This document shows, in pieces, positions 23,244 through 34,943 of a DNA stretch of 64,000 bases. The notes beneath the pieces were generated by a model, which worked only from the letters and a program-made list of their open reading frames with translations, had not been told where the DNA came from and did no database searches. Source of the DNA: Trema orientale (taxonomy: Eukaryota; Streptophyta; Magnoliopsida; Rosales; Cannabaceae); contig JXTC01000728.1 of the NCBI GenBank assembly GCA_002914845.1, positions 16,415-80,414 of the forward strand, written 5' to 3'. How positions within the stretch are numbered: the stretch's first letter is position 1; the number at the start of each line of letters is the position of its first letter. Both the position numbers and the translations under genes were made by a program.

Positions 23244-26200
23244 TGTAATATTCCGCAAATCTAGGTTGAAAAAAAATTTTGTCTTCTAAGGTGAAAGCAG
23301 AAGATCAGTCAATTTTTTTCTTGAAATTTTTTTTTAAACATTACTATTCATAATTAAACTAAAGAGATATCTTTTAATGAAAATTTATTTTACTTCATAA
23401 TTGAAATTAACCCTCAAAATAGAAATTAAGTTCATACACTTCATAAAAATAAAATCACACTCATAACTTAGTCAAATAATTAAATACTTGAAAATAAGAA
23501 CGTAAAGTTGCTTAAAACATTTTATTGCCATTTAGGATTCCGCTATCGCTAGCCAACCTCCAGTAGAAATTATTGCTCATCTGGAAAATTTAAATGAATG
23601 AAATGAGCTTGTGCCGAGTAAGCAAATCTCATGCTTGCAATGAATGTCATATTACATGAATAGTGTACTTTTAGAACCATAACTATATATCCCTTTCTTT
23701 TTTTGAAACATCTTATTCATAAATATTTTTATTTCATAAACTTTTTATATTTGGGCTCAACATAGTGTAATACCAAATCTATCAGAAGTGATGGGTCATA
23801 AACATAGTGTCATGATAAGCATATGTAATCTTACAGCTATTCGGATTCTAAATAGCTATCGCACTACAATAACTAGCATTACAGTTTAGACTTTCGTCAT
23901 TAACATAGTGACTGTAGGTCAATCAGTCAGTTGCTCACACTCTTTTCAAGAACTTAACATACACTTAAGGAAAATTTTTTTCTTAAAACATAGTTTTGGA
24001 TACATAGTACCTTTAAAAATTTATTTCATTGAAAATTATAATTTTTTATACAATTATATATGCACATATTCTTGACATACTTACATATTTAATGCAACTA
24101 TTATTGCAGAATATATAACAACATATTAGTATAATCACAATTACATCACAAATAACACATAACTTTTCATATAAATACATAGGATGAGAACTTTTCATAT
24201 AAATACATAGGGTAAGATTTACTTATCATAGGTTCTTACAAAATTTTATTTGTGCTTGTAGTGAAATACCACATACTCGACCTTGTTGTAACCACGTGCT
24301 TCTTTTCATCTTTTTTTTTATTATTATTCATGCAATAATATTTAATATATATATTAATACATGCTACTAGAAACATATTTATATGTCTTTAAAAAAAATA
24401 CTCATATCATACAAATATAAAATCATGTTTCATAACATATATAACTAAAAACTGTAAAATTTCAACAAGTAATACATACTTAAAGAATTTTAGATTCTAA
24501 TACAAAACTCCATTTATTTTGAAACTTTACAGATATTATTATAACATAAAAACAAAGTGATTGAAAATTATTTAGAAGTTTTTAATAAGATTAACATTTT
24601 TTTGCTAATTTCTAATCTGTAGATTGAAATTCGATAAAAACTATTAAAGCATCAAACCACTCTTGAATTTTATAGAATTATTTATATATCTAAGAATCTT
24701 GATATTTTAAGAGAATATCTTTAACACATTTTTACATATAGAAAAAAATTTGGGATTCAAAATTATACTATTACAAAGCACATATAATTTTAAAAGTTAT
24801 ATCTTAAAATTCATGATAGCACTTAACTTACAAAACTATATGTTATTTTGAAACTCATAATTAATTATAAATATTTCCAGAACTTTTAAGAATATTTTGA
24901 GTCTCTTATGACATATATATTTGTATCTAGTAAAAGTTTCAAGCCTAAATAAAATCAACAGGGTAAGGTCTTAACAATATTATCTTAGATAAATAAAAAT
25001 GTTAGATTTAGTAGTTACAAAGGTAAAATATAAAGAAAATTTAATAATGATTAGAAATAAATTTATGACATTACAAAACTTTCCAGAATATAAGTTAATA
25101 TATATATATATATATATATATATGAATATATCTTTAAAATTTCAACTCAAATTAAAAACGTTTACCCTCTAAAAGTATAGAACAAAATCGATAAAATTTA
25201 TTTTTCAGCTTTTTCTTAGGTGATAATTAATATGTATAAAAAGCATTCTATAAAATCATAGGAGTAAGACATAAATATAAAACTTTCCAGAAATCAAGTA
25301 GACATATAGAAAGACTTCTTATAAAAATTTCAGACCTTAATAAAATTTCTAATTCCAAATATCATAGATTAAATTTGAACCTAAGTGTAGTAAAATATAC
25401 TAATGTTAAAAGACTAAGAGTTTTAAGGATTACTTTTTTTTTTAATCTTGAAGGAAACTAAGAGAGAATTTCTTGAAATCTTTATAGACTACCACAAGTA
25501 TAAGAGAAAGAGAGGTAGAGAGAAATATAGAAGGAAACTTGATTGTGGTTACAAGAGAGTACCTTATTTATAGGCTTATTGTGAACATAAAATAGACATA
25601 AAATATATATTTTTTTAAAGTTAATATTAATTACACCACTTACTTAACTTTCTTCTTTGTTTTTTTATTTGATATCTTTTGGTCATGAAATTAATTAATT
25701 TTCACTATGCTCTTCTACTTATAAAAGTAGTACAATATTTAATAACAACATATTGATACAGAATATGTATACAATATCATCTTTGCATTTAGTATCCATT
25801 TAATCAATATAATGAATATACCTTTCAAATAGTTAATATATTAAACCATATCATCTTTACACTTTCCAAATTTTATTTTGTTTTCTAATGTTATTAATTA
25901 ATTCTTTTGCTTTAATAGCTAGTGGGATGTAAACTCATAATTAACATGTTTTGCCAACTCCACCATTAACAAAGTAGTAGTGTACAAATGATAAAAATAG
26001 TCCTATTATAATTTATTGCCAACTTAACAAAGGTTGTCTATTATTCTTTTCTTTTCCTTCTTTTCCTTTTTTTTTAAGTTACTTTATTAAATCAAATATA
26101 TACATATAATACATATAATAGTTAATTTATAGTTTGGACTAGAATTATTAGTAATTTCAATTTGGACTTTCTAATTTTCTATTGTATCAAGATAAATGAT

Positions 26201-26738
26201 TATTGGACTAAAGGATTTAGAGCCCAAACACAAACAAAAAATATTAACAACTTCAATTTGGATTCTCCTATTACCTATTGGACCAAAATAATTATTATAC
26301 TAAAATAATTTAGAGCCCAATAGTAACCATAATTAATTAAGCTCATATCATACTAATAATGGTAGTAGTCATATATGCTATATTATATATCTAGTCAAAC
26401 TTAAATACATAAATATATATTAACTATTCTATTATCATATATTTGAAAAAGAAAATCAATATTACTAATTAAATTAACATATTAAGAGTTTAATAATAAA
26501 AATTAATTAATCAAACACTCAACACATTAAACAATAATTATATGCACGAATTTGGAATGTATGTTTATATATATATATATTTTATTTGGCACACATGGTT
26601 AAACTTGACTTTCATGTGTATATTCCACTACAATCATATTCACAAAATTCGTTAGTGCATAACTATATAATTTATGTGAATAAATATTTTAAATACATAT
26701 AGTAAAATTTTAGGCTAAGTAACAAACTTAATGTTACA
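23244..26738 (-). mobile_element. Solo gypsy-type LTR nested in the CACTA element
   Basis: Plus-strand start TGTAATATTCCGC and end TTAATGTTACA (3495 bp), flanked by TGAAG (23239-23243) and TGGAG (26739-26743), a 5-bp duplication with one mismatch. On the minus strand it starts TGTAACATT, has a TATA-like GCCTATAAATAA near 25565-25576 and ends in GGAATATTACA. The CACTA subterminal repeats continue on either side. The right end matches 1-409 of the window. A 28-bp tandem duplication is at 24161-24215 and a (TA)n run near 25102. No genes are inside. Confidence 0.7.
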
Positions 26739-27289
26739 TGGAGTGACATCACTATAGAGGAAATCAACAGCAACGACTTTGACTTGTTATTGTTGTAGCT
26801 TTTACTAAAAAAACCACACTCTTCCATAGTAACTTACGTGCGGGAAAAAAGGCACCTTTTGGAGAGTTGTGAAAATATCAGATCTGTAGCGACAACACAA
26901 GTCGTCACTATAGGGTTTTTATTATTTTTGTTTAAAAAATTACTAAATTAATCAATTCTCTATGTCGTCGTGTCGTCACTACAGGATTTTTACAAAATTA
27001 TTTAATAAATTATCTTTGGCGATGACTATAGATGACAATGAAAATTCGGGCGAACAAACACTGCTCGCTCAATTTTTTCATAAAAAAAAATTAAAAACTA
27101 AACAGTGTCGTAAAATCCTATAGCGATGAAAATTAAAACCTATAGCAACGATAAATATTGTCACTATAGATCATGCAACTTAAAACCACCTAATTCTCTT
27201 CTTCTTCCTCATTTCTCCTCTTTTCTTTTTCTCACTTCTCTCTTTCTTACTCACCCATCTCTTTCTCTCCTCTCCGCTGCTCCTCTCTT

Positions 27290-27313
27290 TCTCTCCCTCT
27301 CACTCTCTCTCTC

Positions 27314-27347
<34 letters not shown>

Positions 27348-27348
27348 N
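27290..27348. repeat. (CT)n microsatellite ending in an unresolved base
   Basis: A CT-rich run with a single N at 27348. The tract lies just downstream of the inner CACTA subterminal repeats and may be a leader of the element gene. The N marks a sequence ambiguity, so length and joining are uncertain here. Confidence 0.85.
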
Positions 27349-28360
27349 TAGGAATAAGATTTGGGAATAATTTTTTAAGGAAAATAATTTGGAATAATTT
27401 TTTAAGGAATTTTTTTAATCACAATTATTAGTATATTTTGATATATATGGTTATTTTTTTTGAAAGTGTTTTGATAATATTTTTTGAGATACACGGTTTG
27501 GTCTTTTTTTTTTTTTTTTCAATTTTGTAGCCATTTTCTGCCGCTAGCTGCCTTCTCATTCCTTCGCCGACCTTAATATGCCGCCTTCTTTCTCCACTTT
27601 TTTTAGGCTACTAATTTCTTTATGTTAATTTATTTTTTGTATAAAATTATTTTTTTCCTTGGTTAAAAACGTGGATGATTAATGTTATATATAAATATTG
27701 TGAGATTAGTATCATGGTGTGGATTATAATTGGACTTGTGAAATTAGTTTTGGATTCGTTTGATTAAGTAATATTATTTTTTTTTCGGTGGTGAATATTG
27801 TGGTGTGAATAATATGATTTTGATATTTTTTATTTTAGAATTGTGGAATAGGTTGGTTTTTTATTTTTCTAATTTTGTGAGTTTGAAACTTTTAGGATAG
27901 GAAATTTAAATAATTGTGTAAATAATATTTAAAAAATAATTTGGAGCAAAATGTGGAAATAAGAATTGGAATAACAATTATTAATATGAATAATGTTTAT
28001 AGATTAGTTGATAATTTATTGAAAATATTTATGGAATAAATTTGAATTGGTAATTTATGGAATAATTTGTGAATAGGGGGAATAAATGGAACAAACTTTA
28101 TGGAATATATTTATAATAATTATTAATTAGTGACTTAATTTAATAATAATTGAGTAAATTCGTAGGAAAAGATAAACATAATATATCAAAATTAATTTTA
28201 AAATAAGTAATTGGTAATAAATAGAATAAACAAAAGTATTAATAAATAAATGAATAATTAAGTAATAATATTAATAAAAGTAATTATAAACACAATAATA
28301 TTTAAAGATTTATATAAAAATAATAAATTAATTAATTATTATCATAAAAATGTTAAAATA
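27349..28360. other. T/A-rich CACTA interior
   Basis: Very AT-rich, with no ORF of note and no recognised motif. It separates the CT tract from the 30-bp array. Confidence 0.4.
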
Positions 28361-28364
28361 CTCA

Positions 28365-28945
28365 TAATACCCTTGGTCATAAAATACCTTTATAACTACT
28401 AAAAATACATGTATAATCATATAAATACCTAAAATACTCTTACAACAATTAAAGTATCCAAAATACTGTCAGAACTATTTAAAATACCCAAAACACCTTC
28501 ACAATCACATAGCTAGCCAAAATACCCCTATAATAACGTAAATATCAAAAAAAAAAAAAAAAAAAAACCGTAGAATCACATAAATGCCCAAAATATCCCA
28601 ATAATGATTTAAACTCCCAAAATATCCCTAGAACAATTAAAATACCCAAAATACACGTACAACTATTAAAAATACCTGATTTACCCCTATAATCATGTAA
28701 ACATCCAAAATACCCCTAGAATCACATAAATGCCCCAAAATACCCATAAAATGATTTCAATACCCAAAAATACCCCTACAATGAATAAAATACCCAAATT
28801 ACACTTACAAGTATTACAAATATCAAAATACCCCTATAATCACATACATACCCAAAATATCTTACAATGAGTAAAATATTCAAAATACCTCTATAATGAA
28901 TAAAATACCTATAATACTCCTACAACTAATAAAATACCCAAAGTT
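28365..28945. repeat. 30-bp tandem array
   Basis: About 19 degenerate units whose core reads CAAAATACCCCTATAATCA followed by A/T-rich bases and TACC. Adjacent units at 28700-28820 keep an exact or near 30-base spacing. A poly-A run interrupts it at 28550-28567. It is unrelated to the 26-bp array at 1345-2770. Confidence 0.75.
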
Positions 28946-29406
28946 AACAAATTGTGAGGACAAATTTACTCCTAGGATAAAAAAATAAAAAACCAACTTA
29001 AGTCGTTCCTCGGCTAGCATTTTTTATTAGATTGAAATGTTGATTCTCTAGTAAGAAAATGGTTGCCTAGGAATCCCTCATGTTTTTGGTATTTTTTTTG
29101 TTTCTGCTTAGATTTAGAGAATAACTTATTAGGTTTCTGACTGTTGAAGATCATCTAGAGTTTCCGAGATGACTCGAAGGTCGGTTATTCTGTTTCCTAC
29201 TACTCTAGATGATCTATATTAGTCGGGTTAGCATTATTTTATTCAAAGTAGAAATTATCTTAGACTTGTTCAAGAATCGGTGAGAGATTATATATCTCGA
29301 TATCAATTCTTGAATTGTCCCATTTGGATAGTTTGAGGTTACACCTTATGTGTTATCATATCTATGAGCATGTCATATTTACATTATTCATCGACATTAT
29401 TTAGTC

Positions 29407-31120
29407 ATGGCTACTGTTGGCCCTACCTGTCATGGAGGTGATACCGGTGGAGACCCCTTACTAGACCGTACCATGGTTCCTGCCTCTTTTTAGTCTGGTA
29501 ACTACAATTTTATTATGTTACGTAATTAATAAATAAATACAGACTTATGTTCATTACATTTAATTGATTATTAAAATTTTTTCTCTCTCTTTTGCAGCAC
29601 CCATCATTAAGAAGAAATGTTCAAAGAATAGATCTTTGAACTTGTAGGATAAGCTAGACTCACTGAACCTCAGTGAATAACTTTCGATTAAGTTTCATAA
29701 GACGGGAGATATATGGAGACCTATTAGCACCAACCAAAACTAAGGAAGCATACAGAAACTTTTCACAAGAGTTAGGCAAAGATTCCTACTGAATAGAAGG
29801 TACATATAGAGCCTAATGTCAGAGTAAGCATCTTTGGTTTATTATTTTATCTTTGTAGTTTATTGAAATAATTTTTGTTAATTGCCTGGTTTTTTGGTTG
29901 TAGAAGTAGTTCGAATATATGGATGTCGAAGATAAGGAGTTGTCTCTTGTAGCTAATGGGGTTGTCTCTATAGAGACTAGAAGAATAGCCTCAATGAGAA
30001 CTTAAAGCTCAATGTGGGGGACGAGGACAATCTTAACCTAGATCTTGCTTGTCATTCTATTCCTTCTGATATGACTCAAGAAGTGTGGGACAAGTATGTG
30101 GATTTTTTCAACTCTCAGAAGTAAAGAGTTAGTACTTCATTTAATACTTTTTTACTACACTAATTTTATAACTATTACATAATTAACTACGAACTTTAAA
30201 ATGGCATGCCATGTCTAATTAGAGGAATGCTACTAATAGGGCACAATTGAAATTTATCAGTAGGCAGGAGCCTAAGTTCACCGTCTCCACTATATATGAT
30301 CTGGTAATTTTTTATATTCTTACTTATTTTCACATATTATATTATTGCTTTTTTTATTTATTAATATAATTAAATGTACAGGAGAAACCCGAGACGGGAG
30401 AGTTACAGTCTATCATAGAGAACTACTAGTAGAGAAATATTGATCCTGTGACTGGTCGTTGGCCGACTGTGGAGGCGGAAGAGAATTATGTAAGCAATTT
30501 GTTAATTATTGTGTTGACTGATTGTTTACTAATTATATTTTTACTAACTTTTTTTCCAATTGTTTACAGAATAAGATAGTTGAGATTCATACCACTCAGA
30601 TGCAATCTCAAGCATCATCATCTGTCTCAGGTTTTACAGCAAATGGGGCATAGTCCACACCACTTCGTATTGATGAGCAAGTAATTGCTAACAAGATACT
30701 TGGTCTTAGTAGAGGCTTCAGTAAAGAAGTCAGTCGTAAGCTCAAAGGAATTGCTAGCACCTACAGTAGCTTTTCCAGCACGGGAACTAGTTGTGCCCGA
30801 TGTAGAGCTAAGGTTCTTTTTTAGCCAGATCAATACAGAATTATCTGACGGCACCCACAAGTGTGTGAAGTAGTTCTGGTGGCACAACATAATGCGGAGA
30901 AACAAAACTATGCTGAACAAATGCACTACATGCAAAGTGTGCACTGTCCAGATTAGTTCCGAGATTCTAGATGAACATATGACTACCTAGTTCTCTAAGT
31001 ATTCCTCTTATGCCCTCACTGCCTAAATTGCGTCCGAGGTGCCAACCTCAAGGTCCTCCTCCAACTTCCCAGCTTGAAGAAAGTGAAGGCGACGAGGACG
31101 AGATTGACTTGGGAAGCTAT
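29407..31120 (+). pseudogene. CACTA TNPA-like / Transposase_24-like gene, broken
   Basis: A plausible start is ATG at 29407 (MATVGPTCHGGDTGG). Exon-like pieces follow, separated by GT-AG-compatible AT-rich gaps: DMTQEVWDKYVDFFN near 30070, then NRAQLKFISRQEPKFT near 30238, then EKPETGELQSI near 30384, DPVTGRWPTVEAEENY near 30445, and IDEQVIANKILGLSRG near 30668 followed by VSRKLKG. It ends with an acidic SEGDEDEIDLGS tail near 31080-31115. The N-R-A, DP-TG and ILG-RG-V-R-LKG blocks in this order match plant Ptta/En/Spm transposase-family proteins, which bind subterminal repeats. In-frame stops (near 29490, 30120, 30428 and 30652) disable it. Splice sites were judged by eye. Confidence 0.6.
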
Positions 31121-31650
31121 ATAATTATTATTCTATTTATATATTTCTATGTATTGGATACTATTATTAGATATTTATTTTATGTATTGGATACCCATAC
31201 AATATTTCTATTATGCTTAAATTTAATTTTAATTTTATTAATTTAATTATATATTTATATTCTAATATGCTTCAATAATTTAATTCTAATTCCAATTTTA
31301 ATAAATTAATAATTTATTTCTAATCCTAATTTTAATTTTAATAATTTATTTTTTTGGAAAAAAATTTAAAAAAAATATTTAAATTTCTAGTCGTTGCTAT
31401 AGGAGCTATATATCTTATTTAAATTTAATTCTCGTTGCTATAAATTTGAAAAAAAAATCATCGCTATAATATTGGCGACGACAGGATCCGTCATTCTGTT
31501 ATAGTCCTCGACAATACTATAGTGACGACAATTCTATAATACCAACGATACAACTTGTCGTTGCTATAGATCCTCTATAGCGATGGACATATAGCGACAA
31601 CAAATTACCGATGACTCTTGGCGTTCTATATAGCCCTATTTGTCTTCGTT

Positions 31651-32034
31651 CACAAGTCTGAAAAATTATAACATAGCTAAGCTTATTTATAAATATATAT
31701 TGGTCACAATTTCTAGAAACTAACAAAAACATAAAATTAAATATAATTACTCAAAATTAAATATAACTTAAAAACCTAACGAAATAAATATTCTAATAAA
31801 TAATATTAGTAATATTAAAAAGTTGATATTCCATCAGTACATTAGTAACATTTATACAATTTGAACTACGTGATACTTGATATCCGTATAAAGTAGATAT
31901 GATATAGTAGATAGAAAAAGTTTCGTTATTGGAGCTTTTCCAATAATTAACCAAATGACAATATTTGCCTACTTACATACAATAGATGTATTGTACATAT
32001 TTAGGTAATTATTATAGTATGTCGATGAGACTGG
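31651..32034. other. Interval between CACTA element and solo LTR
   Basis: 31651-31790 is the right half of the CACTA target and matches 8435-8610 (shared CAATTTCTAGAA-CTAACAAAA and AAATAAATATTCTAAT). No gene was seen. Confidence 0.5.
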
Positions 32035-32039
32035 ATTAT

Positions 32040-34296
32040 TGTAATAACCCATTTTTTTAAAGGGCAAAAAGGTCATTGACCTTATATAAAAAAAAAAACA
32101 GATTATATATATATACATTTCACTCTCTCTCCTCTCTGTCTCCCTCACCCCCGTCCCTCACCCTCTCACTCTCTGTTCGCTCGGCCGAAGCTCGCCGAAG
32201 GGAGCCACCACCGCGTCGCACCGTCGTCCAGCTGCGAGACTGCCGGCGAGTCCTCCCCGCACCACCACGAGCCCGTCGCCAGTCACCGGAAGTCGCCGGA
32301 AGCGCTCACCGGAGCCGGAGAAGACACAAAAGCCGTTTATACCCATTTTAGTTTTTTCGTCACCAGTGAAGATTTCGGCCACCAAACGACTCCAAACCTG
32401 TCCCGTTGGATTCGTATCGTCGTAAGGGTCGTCATATCTCGACCCCATACTGTCCGGATTAAAATTTGTAATTTTTGGGTTTATTGAGTTTAAGCTTGAT
32501 CTTGTTAAATCCGGCCGTTAGATTGTGTTTTTGACCTCGTTTTTGGAATGTACTCGGAAAATGGGAAAGTTTGATATATATTGTGTTATTTGGTGATTGG
32601 CACAAAAATCGCGATCGGACGGTCTCGATTTCGCTTCGTTTTGTGTAACATCGGTCCGGTGTCGGCCCGGGCCCGAATTGGTCGAGTCATATATCTAACT
32701 TAGCTATTTTGGACCTTAGGAATTCAACGAAGAGGTCTGTTCATTGATTCGAAGCTCCGTTGAGAAGTTGGTTTTTCCTAAGTGAACGATCGAGGGCGTG
32801 AAATTAGTTCCCGACCATCCGAACGATCGTCCAACGGCACCTTGAGCACCCAATTGCATGGTATTGCTATTCTAGTGAGGTAGGGATTCGGTTACCTCTC
32901 TTTTACATCATTTTTGAATAAATCTTATTTTCAGCAACATATGAGAACAAATGTGATTTTTGAACTGCTTTGGATATATGTGATGGAATTGAATCGTATT
33001 GTATATATTGGATTGCTCTGGGATTTTTCTGAGTGCAGGTTAATTTTGGATATGTTAAAATAGGGCCGTTGTGCTGCCCATTTTTCCACAAAAATTTAAT
33101 TAACCATTTTATTAAAAACCAGAGTATTACTTGAACTTAAACTACTGCATGGCTACTTTTACATATCAGTTCATAGTACACGTATCATAGGATCACACAT
33201 GAGTACCAGGTTAGCATCATGGGGTTTTTACAGTGTGGCGCTGCGGCCCCACTGACGGTGCAGAGTCCGTGAACCCGCGCGGGGTATTTCTTCTGATTAC
33301 CTCCCCATTTGGCAGGCGTAGGCAATGCGGTTGCCCCTCCAGGTTTGGTAGGCGACACACGGGTGTCCCCTCCGGTTATGGGCTAGGTGTTAGGCAGGCT
33401 GTATGGCACACGTAGTGCCAACATCCTAGTTTCCATTGATGAGAGGTTGTGAACTCATGGGTATGGGCGGATTTGTGTCATGTGTTTGTGGACTGATTAG
33501 TTTTGAGATATTATGTTTTCTGTACACCTATATATGTATGTATGTGCATATGGATTATCGACTTTGGATATTTTTATGAATATATGCACATGTGATTTTA
33601 CAAAGGTATTTTGGATTAAACTAACCATGCAGGGGCTTTCCATCACTAAAAAGGTTTGAAAATGAGATAACGGTTTTCCTACTGAGCTTTCGAGCTCACT
33701 CCTTCTATTTTTCCCCCCTTTCAGGTGGTTGTTCATTCGAGCTATTTGTCTCGATGGTCAGGCAAGTCGCTTGGCTTCTGTTGCAGTCTTATTCCTATTC
33801 CTCTCGGTTGGTCCTGATAACTTGCCATATTATTTTCCATTCCTAACTATTTAGCCAAGTTTATTGTTTATGCTAAGTGAATGTATGAGGGTGTATTTAC
33901 TACTATTTGAGGATTTTGTGTAAACAAAATCCCTTTAGTTCCCGAGGAGTATACTTTCAAAGTTTTAAGTACTTTGGATTTGATAGAACCCTGTAAATTG
34001 ATTTTTTTTGGGTTTTCCGACTCAAGATTTGAGAATTTCATTTAATCAACATTAAAGTTTTTATCAAACTGAGTTTTTATACAATTTAACTATGTTTTCT
34101 TGAATTATAATTGGAGTTTCTTTCTTGATAAACTAAACTAAAGATCTATCTCTTTTACACATAATTTCTAACAATTTGAGGACTAAAATGAAAATTCAAG
34201 TACTTGATTTCCTCCGAATTTCGTAAAATTCTTTATTTATATCAAATTACACTCAAAATTACTAAAAGTCACGGCCTTGGATTTTGGGTCATGACA
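32040..34296 (+). mobile_element. Solo LTR upstream of the peroxidase gene
   Basis: 2257 bp from TGTAATAACCC to GGTCATGACA with a perfect 5-bp duplication ATTAT (32035-32039 and 34297-34301). The internal landmarks are those of long plant gypsy LTRs: a CT-rich leader, a GC-rich CGCCGG stretch at 32200-32320, GGTAGGCGACACAC near 33350, and ACTGAGCTTTCGAGCTCAC followed by CAGGTGG near 33680-33730. The ORFs inside the GC-rich part show no homology. It ends about 650 bp before the peroxidase start codon, in the same orientation as the gene. Confidence 0.85.
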
Positions 34297-34301
34297 ATTA
34301 T

Positions 34302-34943
34302 TGCTACATATATTTTTGACATGCTTTCAAACTCCAATAGAATTATCCTTCTTATATGTAGTCCTTCGAGTACTATTACATAAAAATTAACTATAATAGT
34401 TTGGTAGGGATGAGAGGCTAAGAGCACTCTCTCTACCAATTAGATACGGAAAGTATTTTATAATTCAAAGGTCATTTTCTTTCGGGAAGCGTATTTAAAG
34501 AACTTCCAACTAATAAAGCCTAATCTAGATTATAGTATATTAATAGCGAATAATTTATTGGAAAAATTAATATTCTGAAACGTGATATCTGGGGCAGATA
34601 GTTTGTGCCGGAGAGGGCCCCTTGTTCCCACATGGGATTAATTCTCCACCAATAAAAACCTACATATATAGCATATAATTTCTTCGGAGGGTACTACTCA
34701 GAGACTACCTCTAAATTCGAACACAGCTTTTTTGATATAAAATTAATTTCAATCTTTTGACTTGAAAATGTATAGTTTTTTTGTAAAACCAAACATGTTT
34801 GCATGTCACTTGTTTTCTACGACATTAGTGCTTGTCACGTATTTCTATAGGAGCTATAAAACAGAGTCGTATCAGAGAGAACTAAGCACACGTCTTAGCT
34901 AGCAATTAATAACAATATCAGAGAGAACATCATCATCGAAATC
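34302..34943 (+). promoter_or_regulatory. Peroxidase upstream region
   Basis: Contains a TATA box CTATAAAA at 34854-34861, about 85 bases before the ATG, and an ACGT-core element TGTCACGT near 34834-34841. The leader has AGAGAGAAC repeats at 34875 and 34919. Nothing else is convincing. Confidence 0.6.

Larger units (their letters stand above)
23101..31650 (+). mobile_element. Decayed CACTA (En/Spm) DNA transposon
   Basis: The left end begins CACTACAAAAAAA immediately after ATT. It is followed by subterminal repeats of the CTATAGCGACGAC / GTCGTCGCTAT type, seen on both strands at 23120-23200, again at 26745-27175 beyond a nested LTR, and at the right end (31470-31600). The right terminus, TATTTGTCTTCG at about 31636-31648, is only a weak match to an inverted TTTTTTTGTAGTG, so it is eroded. 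A related locus at 8290-8610 reads straight through the insertion point (ATTCAATGCATTTACAAGTC) and acts as an empty site. The interior carries a TNPA/Transposase_24-like gene but no TNP2-type transposase that I can see, so it is non-autonomous. Confidence 0.7.

Noticed and set aside
30627..30944. Minus-strand ORF of 105 codons
   Set aside because: It is antisense to the TNPA-like coding stretch on the plus strand, which has recognisable blocks.
32076..32448. Proline/arginine-rich ORFs as genes
   Set aside because: They are inside the GC-rich leader part of the solo LTR 32040-34296, on both strands, with low-complexity translations.
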